The notes below the pieces were generated by a model. The model had not been told where the DNA came from. It searched no databases and was given only the letters and a program-made list of their open reading frames with translations. A DNA stretch of 64,000 nt from positions 62,001 to 126,000 of the forward strand of contig NZ_JAGGLR010000022.1 of assembly GCF_017874715.1 (NCBI RefSeq), in the 5' to 3' direction. Of the stretch, positions 35,259-47,200 are shown piece after piece. Position 1 is the first letter of the stretch. Each line of letters opens with the position of its first letter. The position numbers were made by a program, and so were the translations under genes. The stretch comes from Streptomyces iranensis. GTDB lineage: Bacteria; Actinomycetota; Actinomycetes; Streptomycetales; Streptomycetaceae.

Positions 35259-38200
35259 GCACATCGGCAGTCGAAGCGATCCTGCCGCTCACCCCGCTGC
35301 AGGAGGGGCTGCTCTTCCACAGCCTGTACGACGACCGCAGCGTGGACCTGTACACCTCGCAGCTGAGCGTCGAGCTGGAGGGCAGGCTGGACGCCGACGC
35401 CCTCCGGGCGGCCGCGGCCACCGTGCTGCGCCGCCACGCCAACCTCCGGACGTCCTTCCAGCACCGCAGCTCCGCCCAGCCCGTGCAGCTGGTGATCCGC
35501 GAGGTGCCGGTCCCCTGGACCGAGCACGACCTCAGCGGGCTGCCCGACGAGGAGCGCGCGGCCGAGGTGGCGCGGCTGACGGAGGAGGACCGCTCCCGCC
35601 GGTTCGACCTCGCACGCCCGCCGCTGCTGCGGTTCACCCTGATCCGGCTGGGTGCCGAGCGCTGCCGGCTGCTCTTCACCCACCACCACATCCTGCTGGA
35701 CGGCTGGTCCATCCCGCTGCTGCTGAGCGAGTTGTTCGCGCTGTACGCGCGGGGCGGCACCAATGACAGCAAACTGCCGCCGATCCCGCCGTTCCGCGAC
35801 TTCCTCGTCTGGCTGGCCGGGCAGGACCGGCCCGCGGCCGAACAGGCGTGGGCCGAGGCGCTCGACGGCCTCGCCGAGCCGATGGTGGTGCGGCCGGTGG
35901 CGCCGGACCGCATGGCGGTGCTGCCCGAGCGGGCCACCCTCGACCTGAGCCGTTCGCTGACCACCGCGCTCACCGCGCTGGCCCGGCGCCACTCGCTCAC
36001 CCTCAACACGGTCGTCCAGGGCGTGTGGGCGCTGCTGTTGAGCCAGCTCACCGGGCGCCGTGACGTGGTCTTCGGCACCACCGTGTCCGGCCGCCCGCCG
36101 GAGCTGCCGGGTGTGGAGAACATGGTCGGCCTGTTCCTCAACACCCTGCCGGTGCGGGTGCGCATCGATCCCGGCGAGTCCTTCCTGGACATGCTGGTAC
36201 GGGTCCAGGCCGAGCAGACGGAGCTGCTGCCGCACCAGCACCTGGGGCTCGCCGCGATCCAGCGGCTGGCGGGCGGGGCCGAGCTGTTCGACACCATGAC
36301 GGTGTTCGAGAGCTTCCCCGTCGACCACAACGCCGAGAGCCTGCCCGGCACCGGGCTGCGCGTCCTGGAGTCCGAGGGCACCGACTACAGCCACTATCCG
36401 ATCGCGCTCATGGTGCTGCCCGGGGAGCGGCTGCACCTGCGGCTGAGCTACCAGCCCGACCTGTTCGGCGCCGAGGAGACCGCGGCCCTGCTGGACCGGG
36501 CGCGGCGGCTGCTGGAAACCCTCGTGGCCGAGCCGGAGCAGCTGGTCGGGCGCCTCGACCTGCTGGACGCGGCCGAGCGGCAGCGGCTGCTGGTGCGGTT
36601 CAACGACACCCGCCGACCCGTCGAACCGGCCACCCTCGCCCAGCTCTTCGAGGCCCAGGCCGCCCGCGCCCCGGAGGCCGTCGCCGTCGAGTACGAGTCG
36701 ACCACCCTCACCTACGGGGAGCTGGACGCGCGGGCCAATCAGCTGGCCCGCCAGCTGGCCGCCCGCGGTATCGGGCCGGAACGGGTCGTGGCCCTGGCGC
36801 TGCCGCGCGGTATCGAGTTCGTGCTGTCGGTGCTCGCGGTGGCCAAGGCCGGGGCCGCGTACCTGCCGGTGGACCTGCGCTACCCACGCGAGCGCATCGC
36901 CTTCCTCCTGGACGACGCGCGGCCCGCGGCGGTGCTCACCACCACCGGCGCCGCCCGGACGCTGCCCGCCACCGGCGCCGCCGAGGTGCTGCCGCTGGAC
37001 GACCCGCGGCTGGGCGCCGCGCTGGCGGACACCCCGCGCACCCCGCTGACCGGCCGGGAGCGCACGGCACCGCCGCACCCGCTGCACCCCGCCTACGTCA
37101 TCTACACCTCCGGCTCCACCGGGCGCCCCAAGGGCGTCGTGGTGAGCCATCTGGGTCTGGCCAACGCCGTCGCGGTACAGCGCCGTAAGCACCGGGTGGG
37201 GCCGGGCGACCGGGTACTGCAGTTCGTCTCCCCGAGCTTCGACGCCTCGTTCTGGGAGCTGTCCAAGGCCCTCTTCACCGGCGCCACCCTGGTGTGCGCG
37301 CCCGAGGAGCGCCTCACGCCGGGCCCCGACCTGGCCACGCTGCTCGACGAGCGGCGGATCACCCATCTGATGATCCCGCCGTCGCCGCTGTCGATGATGC
37401 CGGCCGGCAGCCTCGGCACGGTGCGCGGGCTGATGGTGGGCGGCGAGGCGTGCTCGGCCGAACTGGTCTCCGACTGGGCCCCCGGGCGCCACATGGTCAA
37501 CGCGTACGGGCCGACCGAGGCCACGGTCGCCGCCACCATGACCGACGGGCTCACCCCCGCCGGCGCCGCGCCATCCATCGGTACCCCGCTGGACAACACG
37601 CGTGCCTATGTGCTGGACCAGGCGCTGCGGCCGGTGCCGGTGGGCGGGGTGGGCGAGCTGTATCTGAGCGGGGTGGGGCTCGCCCGGGGCTATCTGGGGC
37701 GGGCGGCGCTGACCGCGGAGCGGTTCGTCGCCGACCCGTTCGGCGCGCCCGGGGAGCGCATGTACCGCACCGGCGACCTGGTGGCCTGGACCGACGCCGG
37801 GGAGCTGACCTTCGCCGGGCGGGCCGACGACCAGGTCAAGATCCGTGGCTTCCGCATCGAGACCGGTGAGATCGAGTCCGCCCTGCACGGCCACGCCGCG
37901 GTGCGGCAGGCGGTCGTCACCGTCCGCGAGGACCGCCCCGGCGACCGCCGCCTGGTGGCGTACGTGGTGCTGGAGGGGGCCGGCGCGGACGAGGTGCGCG
38001 AGCATGTCGCGGAGCGGCTGCCCGGCTACATGGTGCCCGCCGCCCTCGTCGTACTCGACGAGCTTCCGCTGACCCGCAACGGCAAGGTGGCCAAGGCCGC
38101 ACTGCCGGCACCGGCGGCGCAGGGCGCCCGGCGCGCGCCCTCGACGCCGGAGCAGGAGATCGTCTGCGGTCTGTACGCCGATGTCCTCGGCGCACCCGAG

Positions 38201-41200
38201 GTCGGTGTCGACGACGACTTCTTCCAGCTGGGCGGTCATTCGCTGCTCGCGATCCGGCTGGCCGGGCGGATCCGCTCGGCCTTCGGGGTGGACGTGCCGA
38301 TCCGCGTCATCTTCGAGGCACCCTCGGTCGAGGCGCTGACCGCCCGGATCATAGCCGCGCTGCCGCGGGATGACACGGCGTCCGCGGCCGGGGCCCGCAC
38401 GGTGGAGGTCTCCCGCGCGGACCGCCGTCTGTGGTTCATCAACCGCTTCGAGGAACACCGGGCCGCCACCCACAACGTGCCGTTCGCCGTGCGGCTGACC
38501 GGCGACCTCGACCAGGAGGCGCTGCGCGGCGCGCTGCACGATGTGCTGGCCCGGCACGAGGCGCTGCGTACGGTCTTCCCCGAGCGTGACGGCGAGCCGA
38601 GCGGTGCGGTGCTGCCGCCGTCGAGCGTGCGCGTACCGCTCACGGTGGCCGACTTCGACGAGGCGGCGGTGACCGCCGAGGCGGCCGGCGGATTCGACCT
38701 GGCCACCCGGCTGCCGGTGCGGTTCGCACTGTTCCGCGTCAGCGGCGGCGAAGCCGTCCTGGTGACGGTGGTGCACCGGATCGCGGGCGACGACTGGGCG
38801 GGCGGACGGCTGCTGCGCGACCTGGCGGCCGCCTACCGGGCGCGGGCCGGCGGCGAACCGCTGCGCTGGGAGGCGGAGCCGGAACCGGACCGGGCCCGGG
38901 AGGAGCGGGCCCTCGAGTGGTGGGCCGGACACCTGGCGGGCGCGCCCGAGGAGCTGCCGCTGGCCACCGACCGGCCGCGCCCGGCCGTGGACGCCCAGCC
39001 CTCGCACGGTGTGCCCATCCGGCTGGGCGGCGCGGCACGGGAGCGCCTCACCGCGCTGGCCGAGCGGGCCGGCACCGACCTGGAGACGGTGCTGCGCGCC
39101 GCGTTCGCCCTGGTGCTCGGCGGCCTCGGGGCCGGCCATGACGTGCCCGTCGCCACCCTGTCCCACCCCGCCGGGGAGACCGGCCCCGCGGCCTTCGGGG
39201 CGCATCTGTCCGTCCTGCGCGTCGACACCTCCGGTGATCCGACGGTGGCCGACCTGATCGCCCGCGTCGGCCGGGCGGCCGCCGAGGCCCGGCGCCACCC
39301 GGTCCCGTTCGAGCGGCTGTTGCGCCGTCTGGAGCCGGACCTGATCGCCTCGCGCCATCCACTGGCGCAGGTCGCCCTGACCGTACGGAGCGGTGGGGGC
39401 ACCGCGCGGTGGCCCGGTCTGGTGGTGCGTCCGGACGACGCGGCCCTGGGCGTGGAGAAGTTCGACCTGGCGGTGGTCCTGGCCGACGCGTCCGGTGGCC
39501 CGGAGCTCACCGGACGGCTGCACTACCGCTCGTCGCTGTTCGACGCGGAGTCCGTGGCGGGGCTGTGGGAGCGCCTGACGTCGGTGCTCTCCCAGCTCGC
39601 CAACGCGCCCGGCGGGCGGCTGTCGCGGCTGCGGCTGCTGACCGGGGCCGAGCACGCGCGGCTGCTGACCGAGTGGAACGACACCGCCGTCGAGGTACCC
39701 GCCCTGGCGGACACCGTGCAGCACCGATTCGCCGAACAGGCCGCGCGGGTGCCCGATGAGCCGGCCCTGCTGTGGCAGGGCGGGCAGCTGACGTACCAGG
39801 AGCTGGACGCGGCCGCCAACCGGCTGGCCCATCTGCTGTGCGCCTCGGGCGTGACGGCGGGCTCCCGGGTGGCCGTGCTGCAGCGCCGCTCGCCGGATCT
39901 CGTCGTGTCGCTGCTGGCCGTGCTCAAGGCCGGCGGGACCTACGTACCGCTGGACGCACGGGCACCGCTGGCGCGCAAGGCCCTCATCGTCGCCGAAACG
40001 GACGCCGCGGTGGTGCTGACCGACACCGCGTCGGCGTCCGACGCGCCCCCGGCCGGCGGTCCGGTCATCGTCGTGGACGACGAGCCCCGGCTGGCCGAAC
40101 AGCCGGCCGAGGACCCGGGAGCCGGGGGCCATCCGCAGCAGCTCGCGTACATCATGTACACCTCCGGCTCCACCGGTCGGGCCAAGGGCGTGGCAGTCAC
40201 CCACCGTGACCTGCTGGCGTTCGCGCTCGACCGGTGCTTCGCCGGGGATGCCCACGGCAGGGTGCTACTGCACGCCCCGCACGCCTTCGACGCTTCCAAC
40301 TACGAACTGTGGATGCCGCTGCTGAGGGGCCGTCAGGTGGTGCTCGCACCGCCGGAGGACCTGGACGTGGCGTCCCTCGGGCGGCTCCTGAGCGAGTACC
40401 GGGTGACGGCGCTGCATCTGACGGCAGGGCTGTTCCGGCTGGTGGTGGACGAGGACCTGGAGTGCCTGGCGCCGGTGCGCGAACTGCTCGCGGGTGGCGA
40501 CGTGGTGCCCGCCGCCTCGGTCGCCCGGCTGCTGGACCGCTTCCCCGGCATGGTGTTCAAGGACACCTACGGTCCGACCGAGACCACCAGCTTCGCCACC
40601 TTCCACCGGATGGACGCCGCCACCCCGCCCGCCGGCACCGTGCCGATCGGCGGCCCGATGGACAACATGCGCGTCTACGTGCTGGACGGCATGCTGCGAC
40701 CGGTGCCGACCGGGGTCACCGGCGAGCTGTACATCGCCGGTGAGGGGCTCGCGCGCGGCTACTGGGGCCGGCCGGGGCTGACCGCCGCCTCGTTCGTGGC
40801 CGACCCGTTCGGCCCGCCGGGCACCCGCATGTACCGGGTCGGCGACCTGGTGCGGTGGACACCGGAGGGCGGACTGCTGTTCGCGGGTCGCGCCGACGAC
40901 CAGGTCAAGATCCGCGGGTTCCGCATCGAGCTGGGCGAGGTGGAGGCGGCCGTCTCCCGGCTGCCGCGGGTGGCCCAGGCCGCGGTGGTCGCACGCCGCG
41001 CCGCCGACGGCCCGCAGCGGCTCATCGCCTACCTCGTGCCCGCCGACGGCGCGGCCCTCGACGCCGAGGCGGTGCGCCGTCGGCTGGCCGACGAGCTGCC
41101 GGACTACATGGTGCCCTCCGCCGTGGTCACCCTGGACCGGCTTCCGCTCACCGCCAATGGGAAGGTCGACCGCGCGGCGCTGCCCGCGCCCGAGGTCACC

Positions 41201-44200
41201 GTCTCCGGCCGGGCCGCCCGCACCCCGCGCGAGGAGCAGCTGCTGGGCCTGTTCGTCGACCTCCTGGGGCGGCCGGACGTCGGCGTCGACGACAGCTTCT
41301 TCGCCCTCGGCGGCGACTCGCTGCTCGCCACCCGCCTGGTCAGCCGGGTCCGGGCCGCCTTCGGCGTGGAGCTGCCCATCCGGGCGGTGTTCGACGCGCC
41401 GACGGCCGAGGCGCTCGCCGCCCGGCTGGACGACGCCCGCGCCGGGCGCAGCGCGCTGCGGGCCATGGCGCGGCCGGAGCACATCCCGCTGTCGTTCGCC
41501 CAGCGGCGGCTGTGGTTCATCAACCGGTTCGACGGCCAGAGCGCCACGTACAACATGCCGATCTCGATCCGGCTGCGGGGCCCGCTCGACAAGGCCGCGC
41601 TCACGGACGCGCTCGGCGACCTCGTCGGCCGGCACGAGAGCCTGCGGACGGTCTACCCCGAGCGGGACGGCGTGCCCTACCAGCGGATCCTGTCCGCGGA
41701 CGAGGCGCGGCCCGACCTGGCGGTGGTGGCGGCCGACCCCGGGGACGTGGACGAGCGGCTGGAGGCCGAGGTCCGCCGCGGTATCGACCTGACGGCCGAG
41801 GTGCCGCTGCGGGTGTCGCTGTTCCGCCTGGCGGAGCAGGACCACGTCCTGCTGTTCGTGCTGCACCACATCGCCGGTGACGGCTGGTCGATGCGGCCGC
41901 TGGCGACCGACCTGGCCACCGCCTACGCCGCGCGCTGCGACGGGCGGGCGCCGCGGTGGGAGCCGCTGCCGGTGCAGAACGCCGACTACGCGCTGTGGCA
42001 GCAGCAGGTGCTGGGCGACGAGGACGACCCGGACAGCGTCTTCTCCGGGCAGCTGCGCTACTGGCAGGAGCAGCTCGCCGCGCTCCCGCAGGAGCTGGCG
42101 CTCCCGGTGGACCGTCCGCGCCCGGCGGTCGCGAGCCACCGCGGCATGCCCGTGTACTACCGGCTGGACGCGGAGCTGCACCGGAAGCTGCTGGCGCTCT
42201 CCCAGGAGACGGGCGCGAGCCTGTACATGGTGTTGCAGGCCGGGCTCGCCTCGATGCTGCACCGGGTCGGTGCGGGCACCGACATCCCGATCGGCAGCGT
42301 GATCGCCAACCGCACCGACGAGGCGCTCGACGACATGGTCGGATTCCTCACCAACATGCTGGTGCTGCGCACCGACACCTCCGGACGCCCGACGTTCCGT
42401 CAGCTGGTGGACCGGGTGCGGGAGACCGACCTGAGTGCCTACGGCAACCAGGACGTGCCGTTCGAGCGGCTGGTGGAGGCCGTCAACCCGCCTCGTTCGC
42501 TGGCCCGGCACCCGCTGTTCCAGGTGCTGCTGAACCTGCAGAACCTGCCGGACTACGCCAGTGAGATGCGGGGCCTGGAGGTGAGCTCGTACGTGGTCAA
42601 CCTCGGCGCGGCCCGGTTCGACCTGGCCTTCGGCTTCTCCGAGGAATACGACGCCGATGGCGGCCCCGCCGGGCTCCAGGGCGACATCCAGTACAGCGTC
42701 GACCTGTTCGACCAGGCCACCGCGGAGGACTTCGCCGCATACCTGGCCCGGGTGCTGCGGTCCGCCGCGGACGACCCGGACCGGCCCGTCGACCGCCTGG
42801 CGATGCTGCCCGCCGAGCGGCGCGACCGGCTGGTGTCGGGGTACGCGGCGGGCCGCGCCATGGAGGTGCCCGCGGCGACCCTGCCGGAGCTGTTCACCGC
42901 CCAGGCGGCGCGCACCCCGGACGCGCCCGCGGTGGTGCGTGGCCCGCTCACGCTGACGTACGCGGAACTGGCGGCCGCCGCGGGCGGGCTCGCCCGCCAC
43001 CTGATGGCGGCCGGCGCGGGACCCGGCACGCTGGTCGCGGTCGCGCTGCCCAGGACACCGCGGCTGGTCACCGCCCTGCTCGGCGTGGTGACTTCCGGTG
43101 CCGCGTATCTGCCGATCGATCCCGGCAACCCGGCCGACCGCATCGCCTTCGTGCTCGGCGACGCGGCGCCCGCGGTGGTGCTCACCGACACCGCCACCGC
43201 GGCGCGGCTTCCGGAGTGCGCCGCGCCCGTGGTCCTACTGGACGCGCCGGAGACGGCGGCGGCACTGGAGCGTTGCGAAGGCGGGCCGGTGACCGACGCG
43301 GAGCGCGGCCGCCCGTTGTCCATGCGGGACGCGGCGTACGTCATCTACACCTCCGGCTCCACCGGGCGGCCCAAGGGCGTGGTGGTCGAGCACCGCTCAC
43401 TCACCGACTACCTGGCGCACACCACCGCCGAATACGCATCGGCGCGCGGGGTCGCGCTGGTGCACTCGCCCGCCTCGTTCGACCTGACCGTCACCGGCCT
43501 GTACACACCGCTGCTGGTCGGCGGCCGCGTCAACCTCGCCTCGCTCAGCGAACCGGTGCCGCAGGAGGAGGCCGGGCTCGCCGCGGCGCCCGTCACGTTC
43601 CTCAAGGCCACCCCGAGCCATCTGCCGCTGCTCACCGCGCTGCCCGACGGCTACTCGCCCTCCGGCGACCTGCTGCTCGGCGGCGAGCCGCTGCTCGGCT
43701 CCAGCCTGCGCGAATGGCGCGAGCGGCACCCGGACGTGACGGTGCGCAATGTGTACGGGCCGACCGAGGCCACCGTGAACTGCGCCGAGTACCGCCTCGC
43801 CCCCGGGGCACCGCTGCCGGACGGGCCGGTGCCCATCGGGCGGCCGCAGGCCAACGCCCGGCTGTATGTGCTGGACGCGGGGCTCGAACCGGTGTCCGAA
43901 GGCGTGACCGGGGAGCTGTATCTGGCCGGTGAGGGGCTGGCGCGCGGCTATCTGCACGCGCCGGCGCCGACCGCGGAGCGGTTCGTCGCCGACCCGTACG
44001 GACCGCCCGGCGCCCGGATGTACCGCAGCGGCGACCTGGCCAAGTGGAACCGGGCCGGGGAGCTGGTGTACGTGGGCCGCGGCGACGACCAGGTCAAACT
44101 GCGGGGCTTCCGGATCGAGCTGGGCGAGATCGAGGCGGCGCTCGCCGCGCATCCGGCCGTCGCCGGCGCGACGGTGATCGTGCGCGAGGACCGGCCGGGC

Positions 44201-47200
44201 GACCAGCGCCTGGTGGCCTATCTCGTCCCGGCACCCGGCGCCGCGCCCTGCGCCCCCGCCGACCTCGCGGGGCACGTGGCCGGACGGCTGCCGGAGTACA
44301 TGGTGCCGCAGGCGTATCTGACGATGGACGAGCTGCCGCTGACCGCGCACGGCAAGGTGGACCGCGCCGCACTCCCCGCTCCGGCGGCGGACCGGCGGGA
44401 CGGGCCGGGCGCGGCCGGCGCGCGCACCCCGCGGGAAGAGGTGCTGTGCCACCTGTTCGCGGACATGCTCGGAGTGCCGGACGTCGGCGTGCACGACAAC
44501 TTCTTCGACCTGGGCGGGCATTCGCTGCTCGCCACCCGGCTGGTCAGCAGGATCCGCTCGGCCTTCGGTCTTGAGCTGCCGATCCGCGCCGTCTTCGAGG
44601 CGCCCACGGTGGCCCGGCTGACCGCGTACCTCACCAATGCCGGGGCGGGCCGCCGCGCGCTCGCGCCGATGCCGCGCCCGGACGACATCCCGCTGTCGTT
44701 CGCCCAGCGGCGGCTGTGGTTCCTCAACCGCTTCGACGGCGCGGCCGACTCCGCGTACAACCTGCCGATCGCCCTGCGGATGACCGGTGCCCTGGACCGG
44801 GACGCGCTCACCGCGGCGCTGGGCGACCTGGTGGCGCGGCACGAGGTGTTCCGCACCGTCTTCCCCGAGTCCGCCGGAACCCCCGTGCAGCGGGTGCTTT
44901 CCGCGGACCGGGCCGCACCGCGGCCGGAGGTCACCGAGACCACCGAGGAGCACCTGGCCGGGCTGCTGGCGGCCGAGATGCGCCGCGGCTTCGACCTGAC
45001 CACCGAGCCCCCGCTCCGGGCCCGGGTGTTCGCGCCGGCCGCGGAGACCCATGTGCTCACCCTGACCATGCACCACATCGCCGCCGACGGCTGGTCGCTC
45101 GCCCCGCTCATGGCCGACCTGGCGACCGCCTACCGGGCGCGGGCCACCGGCCACCAGCCCGGCTGGCAGCCGCTGCCCGTGCAGTACGCCGACTACGCGC
45201 TGTGGCAGCGCGCGGTGCTCGGCGACGAGGCCGAGCCGGACAGCCCCATCGCCCGGCAGCTGCGCTACTGGGAGGAGACGCTGGCCGGGCTGCCCGACGA
45301 GCTGTCCCTGCCCACCGACCGCCCCCGCCCGGCCGTGGCGAGCTACCGGGGCGCCAACGTCCCGGTGGAGATCCCCGCCGCACTGCACCAGCGGATCGGC
45401 GAGCTGGCCCGGTCCCGCCAGGCGAGCGTCTACATGGTTCTGCAGGCGGGCCTGGCGGCCCTGCTCTCGCGCCTGGGCTGCGGCACGGACATCCCGATCG
45501 GCAGCCTGATCGCCGGGCGCACCGACGAGGCCCTCGAGGACCTGGTCGGATTCTTCGTCAACACCCTGGTGCTGCGCACCGACACCTCCGGAGAGCCGAC
45601 CTTCGCCGAGCTGCTGGACCGGGTGCGCGCGACCGACCTGGCCGCCTACGCCCACCAGGACCTTCCGTTCGAGCGCCTGGTGGAGGCGGTCAACCCGGGC
45701 CGTTCGATGGCCCGCCACCCGCTGTTCCAGGTGGCGCTCAACCTGCAGAACGCCGCGCGGGCCGACTGGAGCCTGGGCCTGCCGGGGCTGACGGTCGAGC
45801 CGGAGGGCTTCACGCTGGAGACGGAGAAGTTCGACCTGTCCCTCACCTTCACGGAGCACCACGCCGCGGACGGCACACCGGCCGGTATCACCGGCACGGT
45901 GGGCTACGCCGTAGACCTCTTCGAGGGCGAGCGGGTGGCCGGTCTTGCGGCCCGTCTGGTGCGGCTGCTGTCCGCGGCCACCGCCGCGCCCGACGAGGCG
46001 GTCGGGGAGCTGGAGCTGCTCGACCCCGAAGAGCGGTCGGCGCTGCGTACGGCGGGCACCGGGCCGCGGCGCACGGTCCCCGCCGACGGCGTCGACGCGC
46101 TGCTCGCCCGCCGCGCCGCGGCCACCCCCGGCGCCCTCGCGGTGCGCGGCCCCGACGGGTCGCTGACGTACGGCGAACTGGACGCCGCCGTGACCCGGCT
46201 GGCCCGGCGCCTGGTCGGCCGCGGCGCGGCGCCCGGCCGCCTGATCGCAGTGGCCCTGCCGCGCGGCACCGGCCTGCTGGTGGCGCTGCTGGCGGTACTG
46301 CGCTCGGGCGCGGGGTATCTGCCGCTGGACCCCGCACACCCCGCGGAGCGGCTGGCCGCCACCCTCGCCGACGCGCGTCCGCTGCTCGCCCTCGCCACCC
46401 GCGCCACCGCCGCGGCCCTGCCCGAGGGAGCGGACCTGGAGCTGCTGGACGACGCCGAGCCGCACCGCACCCCGGATTCGCCGGGGCGGCCGTGGACCGA
46501 CGACGAGCGGGCCGCGCCGGTGCATCCGGAACACCCCGCGTACGTCATCCACACCTCGGGTTCGACCGGACGGCCCAAGGGCGTCGTGGTGCCGCGGCGC
46601 GCGCTGGCCAACTTCCTCGCCGACATGGCCGAGCGGTTCCCGCTGGAGGCCGCCGACCGGCTGCTGGCCGTCACCACGGTGGCGTTCGACATCGCCGCGC
46701 TGGAGCTGTACCTCCCGCTGGTGAGCGGAGCCGCGGTGGTCATCGCCGACCGCGACACGGTGCGCGACCCGGCGGCGCTGCTGAGGCTGGCCGACGAGGC
46801 GGGCGCGACCGTACTGCAGGGCACGCCGTCCCTGTGGCAGGCGCTGGTCGCCCATGACCCCAACGCGCCGCGGGGCCTGCGCGCCCTGGCCGGCGGTGAG
46901 GCGCTGCCGCGCGAACTGGCGGACCGGATCACCGGGGCCGGCGCGGAGCTGACCAACCTGTACGGGCCGACGGAGACCACCATCTGGTCCACGACCGCGG
47001 CGCTCGGTGCCCGGCCGGGCACCCCGGCCATCGGCGCCCCGATCGCCAACACCACCGTCCACGTCCTGGACGGGCGGCTGCGGCCGGTCCCGGCCGGGGT
47101 CGCGGGCGAGCTGTACATCGGCGGCTCGGGTCTGGCACACGGCTATCTGGGGCGGCCCGGCCTGTCGGCCGAACGCTTCGTGGCCGACCCGTACGGCCCT

